This document shows, one piece after another, positions 8,208 to 16,644 of a DNA stretch of 28,316 nucleotides. The stretch's first letter is position 1, and each line of letters starts with the position of its first letter. The stretch is taken from positions 1-28,316 of the forward strand of contig DASUFH010000053.1 of NCBI GenBank assembly GCA_036274645.1, written 5' to 3'. The position numbers and the translations under genes are program-made. The DNA comes from DASUFH01 sp036274645. GTDB lineage: Bacteria > Acidobacteriota > Terriglobia > 20CM-2-55-15. The notes under the pieces were generated by a model. That model worked only from the letters and a program-made list of their open reading frames with translations, was not told the DNA's origin and did no database searches.

Positions 8208-9704
8208 CTAGAAATTCCCCATTAGGATTTGGATGTTGACCCACCGCGTTCGGTAGCGCGTCAGGCCTTCTTCGAGCGCGCGCCGGACTTCAGTCAATGT
8301 GGTCTGCGCATCCACGACTTCAAGAACGGTCACTTCGCCGGCCTGATACCGGAGCAGTGTGAGACGGAGGCTTTCGCTGGCGAGATCGGCCGAGTGTCGC
8401 AGCGAATCGATGAGTGAACGCGATACCACGGCTTCCTGATACTGGGTTCGCAGGGTGGCCTCGAATTCACGTTCGGCCAGCGCGGTTTCGAGTTCCGCCT
8501 GCTGGCGCTTCAATTCAGCCTGGTGAATGCGACTCTTGAGAGCGCCGCCGTTGAAGATCGGAATGTTGAGGGTGGCCTGGGCCTGAGAGCCCAGGTTCCG
8601 GACTCCTTCCGAACTCGCCGCAAACCGGTTGGCGTTGATGCCGAAGAAATAGTCGAAGGAAACGGACGGGCGCGAGGCGCCGCGAGCCGCGGCTACACCC
8701 AGTTCCTCCGCCCGCAGGTTGTTTCTTGCCGCCTGGATTTCCGGACTGCTGCCCCGGGCCACACGATCGATTTCCTCCAGCGACGGGACGGGCTCCAGCA
8801 TGTCGAGATCATCGACGACCCGGAAGCTCTGATTGATACTCGGAAAGATCAGCGCGGCCAGCTCGATGCGCGCCTTTTCGGCTTCAATAATCGCCTCTTC
8901 GACATTGCGCTGGCGCTCGGTAAAAAGAATCTCCGCCTTGACGGTGTCGGCCCGGGCCACTTCGCCGCCGCGCTCGAGCTTACGCGTCGTTTCAAGGAAC
9001 ATATCGGCGTCCGCCAGACTGCGCTGCGCGATGGCCAGCTGCCGGCCGGCCAGGACGATCGCGTAATAGTTCTCGACGACACTGCGCGCGACGCCGCGGA
9101 GAGCGACGTCCTGCTTCGCCTTTGTGACCGCTTCCAGCGCGATCGCGCGCCGGTACTCTGCCAGGCGCTCCGGCGAAAACGGTTCGGCGTGGACCACGCC
9201 CTGGCTGGAATAGACATGAACGCCATCGGCGCTGACGAATATGCCGGTGTCCGTTCCGTTGCCCTGTGTATAGATGTACTCATTGAAGAAGGATAGGGAA
9301 GGGAGCAGCGCCGCTTTCGCCTGAGTGCGATCTTCCGCGGCAATGGCCGTGTCGATCGCGGCTGCGAGATATTGAATGCTGCCGGTGCGCGCTCTTCGGA
9401 GAGCGTCTTCGAGCGAGAGGACCAGATCGGACGGCGCGGACGCATTGCCGGTCGAAGCGGCGGGCGTGCCGCCGGGAGCCGTCTGGGCAAAGGCGCCGGT
9501 CGCGGCGCCGGTAACGGCGCATCCAAGAGCCAGCAGCGCCGCGATAACGCAACGGGACAGCGAAAGAATTCTGGCGATTCCCCGGACTGGACTGTGTCGT
9601 GGACAGGAGTGAACGTGGGCAGCCGGGCAGCGACGGAACGAGGAGGGGAGAACTGAGAACCGGTCGTGACCCGATTTCGGCACGGAGTCAGACCGGTTCT
9701 TCAA
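8208..9704 (-). CDS. TolC-like outer-membrane efflux protein
   Basis: The product resembles the outer-membrane factor of tripartite exporters, with two repeats of long helices ending in segments such as SLRLTLLRYQAGEVTVLEVVD and a VKAEILFTERQR-type helix. An export signal with a hydrophobic core lies at about residues 45-74 (VIAALLALGCAVTGAATGAFAQ). That puts roughly 45 odd residues in front of the signal if the ATG at 9704 is used. No ATG, GTG or TTG is available closer than about codon 8, a GTG, so the start is uncertain and a rarer start codon is possible. The gene sits directly before the adaptor and pump genes and after the DUF6152 gene, so one complete efflux system is encoded. Confidence 0.9.
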   Translation of the reverse strand: MKNRSDSVPKSGHDRFSVLPSSFRRCPAAHVHSCPRHSPVRGIARILSLSRCVIAALLALGCAVTGAATGAFAQTAPGGTPAASTGNASAPSDLVLSLEDALRRARTGSIQYLAAAIDTAIAAEDRTQAKAALLPSLSFFNEYIYTQGNGTDTGIFVSADGVHVYSSQGVVHAEPFSPERLAEYRRAIALEAVTKAKQDVALRGVARSVVENYYAIVLAGRQLAIAQRSLADADMFLETTRKLERGGEVARADTVKAEILFTERQRNVEEAIIEAEKARIELAALIFPSINQSFRVVDDLDMLEPVPSLEEIDRVARGSSPEIQAARNNLRAEELGVAAARGASRPSVSFDYFFGINANRFAASSEGVRNLGSQAQATLNIPIFNGGALKSRIHQAELKRQQAELETALAEREFEATLRTQYQEAVVSRSLIDSLRHSADLASESLRLTLLRYQAGEVTVLEVVDAQTTLTEVRRALEEGLTRYRTRWVNIQILMGNF

Positions 9705-9716
9705 CTTTGCCTGCCC

Positions 9717-10136
9717 TTACCTTCCGGTGGGTGTGGTTGTTTCGCTCGACCCGGCAAACATGCGTTTACCGGAATCCGTCATGGTCACGGTTGAGGCATT
9801 GACCTGTTTGCTTCCGTCTTTGGCGGCGCTGCCTTGCACCGTTACGAGATCGTCGGCCTTGAGGGAAGTTCGCGACCAGCCCAGGCGCATCAGACTGTTG
9901 GGACTTCCGAGCTCGACAGCCCAGTTCGTCACAGCGCTGGTCTGATCATCCTTTACGTCGATGTAGAAGAATGCGTGCGGATTCATCCACTCCACCTTCG
10001 TTACTTTTCCCTTCAGGGTGAGGCGTTTCGAGCCGTCATACTCCGCTGCAAAGGAGTGGTGGGCGGTGGCGGGAACAGCGGCGGAGATCAACCCGGCCAG
10101 AACCGCAGCACACGCAAGCAATCGTCCGTATCGCAT
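9717..10136 (-). CDS. DUF6152-family secreted protein
   Basis: The 139-residue protein has a clear Sec signal (MRYGRLLACAAVLAGLISAA... cleaved near ATAHHS). The mature part begins HHSFAAEYDGSKRLTLKGKV and contains VEWMNPHAFFYIDV, the pattern of the DUF6152 family as I recall it. Its function is unknown; predicted small beta-rich periplasmic proteins of this type are common in acidobacteria and some proteobacteria. It ends 12 bp before the TolC-family gene and starts downstream of the operon's only good promoter, so it is probably the first gene of the efflux operon. No strong Shine-Dalgarno is visible before the ATG. Confidence 0.78.
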   Translation of the reverse strand: MRYGRLLACAAVLAGLISAAVPATAHHSFAAEYDGSKRLTLKGKVTKVEWMNPHAFFYIDVKDDQTSAVTNWAVELGSPNSLMRLGWSRTSLKADDLVTVQGSAAKDGSKQVNASTVTMTDSGKRMFAGSSETTTPTGR

Positions 10137-10176
10137 CTTTAAGGAACCCCCGGGAATCGTTTCAAATTACCTCGGC

Positions 10177-10206
10177 ACAGTACGTCTTTTCATCCGACAA
10201 TGTCAA
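10177..10206 (-). promoter_or_regulatory. Predicted sigma-70 promoter for the DUF6152/efflux operon
   Basis: On the minus strand a consensus -35 box TTGACA (10206-10201) is followed by an 18-base spacer and TACTGT (10182-10177). Transcription would begin about 35 bases before the DUF6152 start codon. The -35 match is perfect; the -10 match is weak. Confidence 0.5.
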
Positions 10207-10244
10207 CATTCGATAGGTTATAGCAGCGGGACTCGCGTCCCCAA

Positions 10245-10450
10245 TGTAGGGGCGGTCTATGACCGCCCACGGTCTGGAGAACCCTCAGGAGACGGAGTCG
10301 CATGCCGAAACATTGTGGGCGGTCATAGCGGCCCACGCGATTGGTATCGCGACGCATCGCGACAAAAACTAGACCAATAAACGCTTTGTTAAAAACAAAG
10401 CGGTTATTGGTCTAGTTCCTTGGGAGACCGCCCCTGCAAGCAGACGGGGA
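10245..10450. repeat. Palindromic repeat element, copy B, interrupted
   Basis: The left end (TGTAGGGGCGGTC, 10245-10257, with its GACCGCCC partner at 10261-10268) matches copy A. The right hairpin begins normally (GGGCGGTCATA, 10317-10327), but its second arm GACCGCCCC and the shared tail AAGCAGACGGGGAC appear only from 10426. Compared with copy A, 98 bp (10328-10425) are inserted in the loop of the right hairpin. The element lies downstream of the binding-protein gene (minus strand) and upstream of the efflux operon promoter. Confidence 0.8.
10367..10417 (-). terminator. Long near-perfect hairpin within the copy-B insertion; possible terminator of the ABC operon
   Basis: Arms of 24 bases (10367-10390 and 10394-10417) pair with a single mismatch around an AAA loop. 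The arms are AT-rich (for example AACTAGACCAATAA) and unlike the surrounding GC-rich DNA. Read on the minus strand, the stem ends in a run of five T, and it lies about 40 bp after the binding-protein stop codon, so it could terminate that operon. The size and symmetry also fit the footprint of a small mobile palindrome. Confidence 0.6.
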
Positions 10451-10457
10451 CGGGGAA

Positions 10458-11555
10458 TCAGGGCAGCTTCAGGTACTCGTCCGCAACGTCGGTAAAGCCC
10501 CACTCCTTCAGCTGCCGCGCCCATTTTCCCAGCGTGCTCTTCGTGACCGGGACCAGTTCCATCTTGTTGATGGCGGGCACATCCTTTTTGAGGTAGACCT
10601 TGTCGACGATCTTCTCGACTGAAACGTAGCCCCACTGGTAGGTCGGCTGGGCCAGCAGCATCGGGGCGATGCCCTTGTCCACGTAGGGCAGTTCGGGCGG
10701 GAGTCCGTCAACGGAAACGACTTTAACCTTCCGGGGATCGAGATCGGTCAGAAGAGTTTTCGTGAACAGCGCCCATCCGCCGATCATCGCCCAGCCGTTG
10801 ATTTCAGGGTAGGCCTTCATGACTTCGAGAACTTTGGCCGCGGCGTCCTGAGGCGTCTCGACGTGATAGAACGTGTTGAGGATCTTGATTCCGGGGGATT
10901 TGGCCGCTTCCTTGCGGACCCCTTCAGCGCGTTTTTGCAGGTTGGGGGCGTTTTGATTGCCGGCCAGGATGGCGACGTTACCCTTACCGTTCATCAGCTT
11001 CGCCAGTTCGGCCATCACGCGTTGTCCGGTTTCGATATCGTCCACGCCGTAGTAGGCGAAGCGCTTCGAGGCCGGCGCATCGCTGTCGAACGTCATGACG
11101 GGAACGCCGCGCGCCACTGCGTCATTGATGGCGCCATTGACCTTGGCGGCGTCCGAACAGGAGATGAGAATCGCCTGCGCTCCTTCGTTTACCGCCTGGG
11201 CAATGCGCTGAGCCTGAACCTGGCCATCTTCGGTCGGCGGCGTGAGCCAGTTGATCGTCACGTTGATGCCGTGTTTGGCCGACAGCGCCCTGGCGGCCGC
11301 CTCCGCGCCGGTTCGTGACGATAGAAAGACCGGATTGGTCGAACTCTTGGCGATCATGGCGATGCGGACATTCTTGCTCTGAGCGGCGGTTATGCCCGGA
11401 CCCGGCGCGGTCGCCAGCAATGCGACGAGCAGGGCGGCGGCTGCCGTCATTGTTCGGGAGAAGGTTCTTCTGATCATGGCTCCTTGTGTCCTCATTGAGA
11501 TCGTTCCTTTGCCTTGTGTCCTCATTGAGATCGTTCCTTTGCCATGTGTGCTCAT
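10458..11555 (-). CDS. Sugar-type ABC transporter substrate-binding protein (RbsB/Peripla_BP_4 family)
   Basis: The mature protein has the periplasmic sugar-binding fold: VRIAMIAKSSTNPVFLSSR at the start of domain 1, AILISCSDAAKVNGAINDA, VPVMTFDSDAP, and the hinge region GVDDIETGQRVMAELAK. A signal peptide lies around TMTAAAALLVALLATAPGPG. Four in-frame ATGs are possible: 11555 (overlapping the permease stop as ATGA, 365 residues), 11525, 11495 and 11477. The first three are copies of one another created by a 30-bp tandem triplication, each with AGGGA or AAAGGA 9 bases upstream. The largest extent is given here. Use of 11495 would give a more normal signal peptide. The ligand is unknown. Confidence 0.88.
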   Translation of the reverse strand: MSTHGKGTISMRTQGKGTISMRTQGAMIRRTFSRTMTAAAALLVALLATAPGPGITAAQSKNVRIAMIAKSSTNPVFLSSRTGAEAAARALSAKHGINVTINWLTPPTEDGQVQAQRIAQAVNEGAQAILISCSDAAKVNGAINDAVARGVPVMTFDSDAPASKRFAYYGVDDIETGQRVMAELAKLMNGKGNVAILAGNQNAPNLQKRAEGVRKEAAKSPGIKILNTFYHVETPQDAAAKVLEVMKAYPEINGWAMIGGWALFTKTLLTDLDPRKVKVVSVDGLPPELPYVDKGIAPMLLAQPTYQWGYVSVEKIVDKVYLKKDVPAINKMELVPVTKSTLGKWARQLKEWGFTDVADEYLKLP

Positions 11556-11574
11556 TGAGATCGTTCCCTGGCCA
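11482..11574 (-). repeat. 30-bp tandem repeat (three copies) at the permease-stop/binding-protein-start junction
   Basis: Units at 11551-11574 (partial), 11521-11550 and 11491-11520, plus a short tail at 11482-11490, share the minus-strand core AAAGGAACGATCTCAATGAG (the first unit has CAGGGA instead). Each unit holds a Shine-Dalgarno-like GGA, a 9-base spacer and an ATG in the binding-protein frame. In the first unit the ATG overlaps the permease TGA. Confidence 0.9.
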
Positions 11575-12595
11575 TCCGCCTGGCGGCGAGACGGGCGTTG
11601 AACTGATCGATTGCAACGGCTGTGACAATGGCGCAGCCGATGATAATCCATTCGTAATTCTGGTCGAGGCGTAATGTCACGATCGACTGGCGGATCAGCA
11701 CGATCAGCAGCGTGCCCAGCGCCGCGCTGACCGCGCCGCCCTTGCCACCGCTGAGGCTCGCGCCGCCCACCACCGCTGAAGCAATGACATAGAGTTCATA
11801 GCCGGTCGCATCGGCGGAAGCGGCGGAGCCATAGTAGGCGCACCCGATGAAAGCGGCGACGCCGGCGGTCAGTCCGGAGATGGCATAGACAGAGATGACA
11901 AGGCGGTTGATGGCAAGCCCGGAATAGCGGCTGGCCTCGACATTGCCGCCGATCGCGTAGATGTGGCGGCCCATCGTTGTACGCGACAGAACCACGAAAC
12001 CCAGCGCCGTCGTTGCCAGCATTGTCGCCAGCGGAACCGGATAGAGTCCGGGGGGAAGCCCGAGCGTTGCCTTGGCCACATCGGTGAGGGCGTCCGGCAC
12101 GAGAATGCTTTCGGCGTGGCTGATGACGAAGGCGAGACCCCGAAGCGCCCACATGGTACCCAGCGTGATGATGAACGGATGGACGCCGAGGCCGACCGAC
12201 ATCACTCCGTTGAGCAGACCGCAGAGAGTCCCGACACCGAGACAAACCACGATGCCCACAACGACGCTGGCCCCTGTCCCCGGCGCCAGCGCGCGCAGCG
12301 TCATGGCCATCGCCACACCGCTCAGCGCATAGATCGATCCCACCGACAGGTCGATCTTTCCCGCGGCAATGACCATCGTCGCGCCGACGGCCATGATCGC
12401 GAAAAAGCTCGCGTTCGTCGCGGTCTGCATCAGCGTGTACGAGTTCAGAAAGTTATTGACGGGCGCGTCGGTCGCCGGATCCGGATGGGATCCGGCAAAC
12501 ATCGTCAGCGCGATCCCGAGCAGCAGAATCAGGAGCGCCAGACCGGACTGCTGTCGGTGAACCGGGGCGAGAAGGCGATGCAGGCCCGCCTTCAC
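11552..12595 (-). CDS. ABC transporter permease, RbsC/BPD_transp_2 type
   Basis: The 347-residue membrane protein has about ten hydrophobic segments and family signatures: GATMVIAAGKIDLSVGSIYA, the central GVHPFIITLGTMWALRGLAF and the EAA-like VVGGASLSGGKGGAVSAALG. It would form the channel of a sugar or purine-type importer. The frame extends upstream to 12793, but the GTG at 12595 is chosen because it overlaps the amidohydrolase TGA (GTGA) and gives a normal-length permease; the extension only mirrors the amidohydrolase gene in another frame. The downstream binding-protein gene overlaps its stop. No ATP-binding subunit is encoded next to it. Confidence 0.9.
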   Translation of the reverse strand: MKAGLHRLLAPVHRQQSGLALLILLLGIALTMFAGSHPDPATDAPVNNFLNSYTLMQTATNASFFAIMAVGATMVIAAGKIDLSVGSIYALSGVAMAMTLRALAPGTGASVVVGIVVCLGVGTLCGLLNGVMSVGLGVHPFIITLGTMWALRGLAFVISHAESILVPDALTDVAKATLGLPPGLYPVPLATMLATTALGFVVLSRTTMGRHIYAIGGNVEASRYSGLAINRLVISVYAISGLTAGVAAFIGCAYYGSAASADATGYELYVIASAVVGGASLSGGKGGAVSAALGTLLIVLIRQSIVTLRLDQNYEWIIIGCAIVTAVAIDQFNARLAARRMARERSQ

Positions 12596-13428
12596 GGCCG
12601 CCCGGCGAGCAGGCGGGCGGCATTCTGCTTGAGGATGAGTGGCCGCACCTCGTCCCGAATCGCAATCTTTTCGAAGTCGGCCAGCCACCGGTCCGGCTTG
12701 ATCAACGGAAAGTCGGAGCCGAACAGCATTTTGTGTTTCAACAGCGTGTTTGCGTATTGAATGAGCGTCGGGGAAAAATACTTCGGCGACCATCCGGACA
12801 GATCGATATACACCTGCGGCTTGTGCAGACAGATCGAGATCGCCTCATCCTGCCAGGGAAACGACGGGTGGGCAAGAATGATCGGCATGTCGGGGAAATC
12901 GACGGCAACGTCGTCGATGTCCATCGGATTGCCGTATTTGAGACGAACCCCGCCGCCGCCTGGCATACCCGTTCCAATGCCGCTGTGCCCCGTGTGGATA
13001 ATCACCGGAAGCCGCGCCTCGGCGAGCGCTTCGTAGAACGGATACGCAATCTTGTCGTTGGCGTGGAATTTCTGCAGCGGTGGATGCAGCTTGAACCCGC
13101 GCGCGCCCAACGCGATCAGCCGGCGCGCTTCTCTGGCCGCCTCCGGCCGGGTCGGATCGACACTGGCGAAAGGGATGACGATGTCGCTGTTCCGGGCCGC
13201 GAACTCCGCCACTTCTTCGTATGGCGTCATGGGGCGGCCGGTGAGCCGTTCGTCGACGGAAAACACCACGCACCCGATCTTTCTCTCGCGATAGTAATCG
13301 GCCATGGCGGGCATGGTCCAGAAATCCCCCGCGCCAAAGTACTTGCCGGCGGCAATGTTGGCCGGGTTGGAGGGATCGGATTCAATGTGAACGTGCGTGT
13401 CGATAGCGAAGAGGGAGTCGATGTTCAT
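12592..13428 (-). CDS. Amidohydrolase-family metal-dependent hydrolase (amidohydrolase 2 type TIM barrel)
   Basis: The 278-residue enzyme keeps the metal-site pattern of the amidohydrolase superfamily: H12 and H14 in DTHVH, H115 in FKLHPP, H145 and H148 in HTGH, H187 in LAHPSFPW and D239 in LFGSDFP. Relatives hydrolyse or decarboxylate small cyclic or carboxylated compounds; the substrate cannot be read from sequence. The ATG at 13428 gives the usual short N-terminus; a TTG at 13437 is the only alternative. It is the first gene of an operon with the permease and binding protein, overlapping the permease start by 4 bp. This suggests it acts on the imported compound or a breakdown product of it. 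Confidence 0.85.
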   Translation of the reverse strand: MNIDSLFAIDTHVHIESDPSNPANIAAGKYFGAGDFWTMPAMADYYRERKIGCVVFSVDERLTGRPMTPYEEVAEFAARNSDIVIPFASVDPTRPEAAREARRLIALGARGFKLHPPLQKFHANDKIAYPFYEALAEARLPVIIHTGHSGIGTGMPGGGGVRLKYGNPMDIDDVAVDFPDMPIILAHPSFPWQDEAISICLHKPQVYIDLSGWSPKYFSPTLIQYANTLLKHKMLFGSDFPLIKPDRWLADFEKIAIRDEVRPLILKQNAARLLAGRP

Positions 13429-13515
13429 AATGTTCAATATGCCGAGATTTGATGGTTGCCGGTGGGTCCGTGACCCGATGGCCGCCCAATGATACGGCGC
13501 CCCGGGCGGAAGGGC

Positions 13516-14688
<1,173 letters not shown>

Positions 14689-14792
14689 CGCACACAAAGG
14701 TAAGCGATTTCTTCCGGTTCGTCGAGTTGTGTTTGAACCTCGCGGCCTTCACCGGCGATGGGTTGGCAAACTACGGGAACTATTGGGCCGAC

Positions 14793-14821
14793 TTGACTTT
14801 ACGGGGGCCATTCATTATAAG
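14793..14821 (+). promoter_or_regulatory. Near-consensus sigma-70 promoter for the TPR-yvcK-glmU operon
   Basis: TTGACT (14793-14798), a 17-base spacer and TATAAG (14816-14821) give five of six matches in each box at ideal spacing. Transcription would begin near 14828. This implies that the TPR coding frame starts downstream of that point rather than at 14727. Confidence 0.75.
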
Positions 14822-14927
14822 AGGCCCAGCCCTTGAGTGTGTAAATCCGTTGGGCTACCAGCAAAGGATAAATACTCTGAAAAAAACCGCGAGTCGGGGA
14901 AGCACTGCAAAGTCAAAGGGGCGTAAG

Positions 14928-15644
14928 GTGATTCAATCGAGTGGTTTACGATTGAAATCGGAGGCCGCGAAGCGGCCTGCCAAGACATCCAAAGCTTCAG
15001 GTCCGGCAAAAAAGAAGACAGCGAGACCTCCGGCCAGACCCCAGAGAGCGCCGGAGAAGGCCAGGACAACAGGCAAGGCCCGTGGGAGCGCCGCGGGCGT
15101 CCGGGCGGCTGCCCAGTCGAAGAAGACGGTCGTTGCTGAAAAGACCCGCCCGAAACCAATGGCGGGCGCCGTCGAGGCGTACGAGCAGGGAATCCGGCTC
15201 ATGTATGCCGAACATTTCGAAAAGGCGATCAAGATCTTCACCAGCCTGATTGACGACTATCCGGATGAACCCGAGATTCAGGCCGGCGCCAAGGCGCGTA
15301 TTCAGGCCTGCACGAAGAGGCTGGAACTGAGCGCCCGGGCCGTTCTGCGGTCCGCTGACGACCATTACAACCTCGGCGTCGCCCTCATGAACTCCGGCCG
15401 GATCGAGGAGGCGATGGGCCATTTCCAGAGCGCTCTGAAGATGGCTCCCAAGGGGGATCACATTCTGTACGCCATGGCCGCAGCCAACGCGCTCCAGGGA
15501 AACGCTTCCCAGGCGGTTGCCTATCTCAAGCAGGCCATTCATCTGAGGAACGAAAACCGCTTTCAGGCCGCGTCTGACGCTGATTTTGCAAGCATTGGAG
15601 ATGATCCGGCATTCAGAGAATTGCTGAATAACCCGGGGAAGTGA
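14928..15644 (+). CDS. TPR-repeat protein with a basic Lys/Ala/Pro-rich N-terminal region
   Basis: From the GTG at 14928 the product is 238 residues. Residues 8-80 are a low-complexity basic stretch (AAKRPAKTSKASGPAKKK, then ARPPARPQRAPEKAR), resembling histone-H1-like tails. Residues 81-205 contain TPR-like helices: EAYEQGIRLMYAEHFEKAIK, DDHYNLGVALMNSGRIEEAM and AMAAANALQGNASQAVAYLK. There is no signal peptide, so it is probably cytoplasmic. The start is uncertain. AAAGGGG 6 bases before the GTG supports 14928, but the basic composition continues upstream to a TTG at 14850 and a CTG at 14877 that has AAAGGA 8 bases before it. Its stop overlaps the yvcK start (GTGA), so it may work with YvcK. 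Confidence 0.8.
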   Translation: MIQSSGLRLKSEAAKRPAKTSKASGPAKKKTARPPARPQRAPEKARTTGKARGSAAGVRAAAQSKKTVVAEKTRPKPMAGAVEAYEQGIRLMYAEHFEKAIKIFTSLIDDYPDEPEIQAGAKARIQACTKRLELSARAVLRSADDHYNLGVALMNSGRIEEAMGHFQSALKMAPKGDHILYAMAAANALQGNASQAVAYLKQAIHLRNENRFQAASDADFASIGDDPAFRELLNNPGK

Positions 15645-16642
15645 GGGTGAAGTCCCCCAGCATCGTCTCCATCGGAGGCGGTTCCGGTCTGTCCACGCTT
15701 CTGCGCGGGCTCAAGAACGGACCCGGCCGCCTTTCGGTCATTGTGACAGTCACCGACGACGGCGGAAGTTCCGGCCGCATCCGGGACGAGCTTGGCGCCA
15801 TTCCCCCCGGTGATATCCGCAACTGCATGATCGCCCTCTCGGAAGACGAAAACCTCATGGCTCGTCTTTTCCGGGTGCGCTTCAACAGCAAAGGCGCCAG
15901 AGGCGAACTCGACGGCCACAGTAGCAAAGCCGCCAGGGGCGAACTCGACGGCCACAGCTTCGGAAACCTGTTTCTTGCCGCCATGGCGGATGTCACCGGG
16001 GACTTTGCCGAGGCGGTCCGCCTGACCTCCGAAGTGCTCGCCATCAAGGGAATCATTTATCCTTCGACCAATTCGCTGGTGACCCTGCGCGCGAAAATGC
16101 GGGGTGGAGAATGGATCGACGGTGAGACGAGCATCACCGGCGCGCGCGGCCGGATTGAGCGGATCGAACTGAATCCCCGTCACGCCGAGCCGCTCCCCGG
16201 AGCGCTCGAAGCCATCGCCCGGGCCGACATCGTGACGCTGGGGCCGGGTTCGCTGTATACCAGTCTGATTCCGAATCTGGTGGTCGAAAAAATCATCGAC
16301 GCCATTGAGCATTCGCCGGCGAAACGCATCTATATCCAGAACATCATGACCCAGCCCGGCGAAACGGAAGGTTATACCGCCGCCGACCACGTGCAGGCGT
16401 TGATGGACCACTGTTGCGGCCGGCTGCTGTTCTCGCAGGCGCTCGTCAACAGCGTCGCGCCGTCGGCCAGGCTGCTGGACCGGTATCGCGCCGATGGCGC
16501 GGACGCGGTGGAGCTGGACCGCCCGCGGTTGAAGGCGCTGGGGGTCGAGACCGTGGAATGCGATCTCCTCGCCGAAGACGGCGTTATCCGTCACGATCCG
16601 GACCGGCTGGCCGAGGCGGTTTATCGGATGGGAGGGTTTTAG
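15641..16642 (+). CDS. yvcK: YvcK/CofD-like protein (UDP-GlcNAc-binding, gluconeogenesis factor family)
   Basis: The 333-residue protein shows the YvcK hallmarks: IGGGSGLSTLLRGLK at 11-25, VTDDGGSSGRIRDELG, PPGDIRNCMIAL, GHSFGNLFLAAM and TLGPGSLYTSLIPNLVV. YvcK homologues bind UDP-sugars, affect peptidoglycan precursor flow and are needed for growth on gluconeogenic carbon. The GTG at 15641 overlaps the TPR stop; a GTG at 15647 is also possible. A 12-residue exact-length tandem duplication (S83-S94 and S95-S106) lies immediately before FGN, so the ELDGHS part of the conserved GHSFGN motif is doubled. The rest is intact and no stop is present. glmU begins 2 bp downstream, matching the UDP-GlcNAc link. 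Confidence 0.92.
   Translation: MRVKSPSIVSIGGGSGLSTLLRGLKNGPGRLSVIVTVTDDGGSSGRIRDELGAIPPGDIRNCMIALSEDENLMARLFRVRFNSKGARGELDGHSSKAARGELDGHSFGNLFLAAMADVTGDFAEAVRLTSEVLAIKGIIYPSTNSLVTLRAKMRGGEWIDGETSITGARGRIERIELNPRHAEPLPGALEAIARADIVTLGPGSLYTSLIPNLVVEKIIDAIEHSPAKRIYIQNIMTQPGETEGYTAADHVQALMDHCCGRLLFSQALVNSVAPSARLLDRYRADGADAVELDRPRLKALGVETVECDLLAEDGVIRHDPDRLAEAVYRMGGF
15887..15958 (+). repeat. 36-bp in-frame tandem duplication within yvcK
   Basis: Units 15887-15922 and 15923-15958 differ at only three positions and encode SKGARGELDGHS and SKAARGELDGHS. The duplication adds 12 residues in front of the conserved FGNLF segment. Confidence 0.92.
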
Positions 16643-16644
16643 CC

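Noticed and set aside
11482..11574. CRISPR-like array
   Set aside because: The 30-bp units are directly adjacent with no spacers and coincide with a stop/start junction.
12596..12793. Upstream extension of the permease
   Set aside because: It overlaps the amidohydrolase in another frame; the GTG at 12595 gives the expected length and a GTGA overlap.
13440..13515. Terminator or promoter between the exchanger and amidohydrolase genes
   Set aside because: Only a short GGGTC/GACCC stem is visible, with no T-tract and no paired -35/-10 boxes, so nothing was called.
14727..14849. N-terminal part of the open frame before the TPR protein
   Set aside because: It contains the near-consensus promoter at 14793-14821, so it should not be translated from that transcript.
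16414..16644. N-terminal extension of glmU
   Set aside because: It overlaps the end of yvcK in another frame; the ATG at 16645 has a good Shine-Dalgarno and gives a normal GlmU length.
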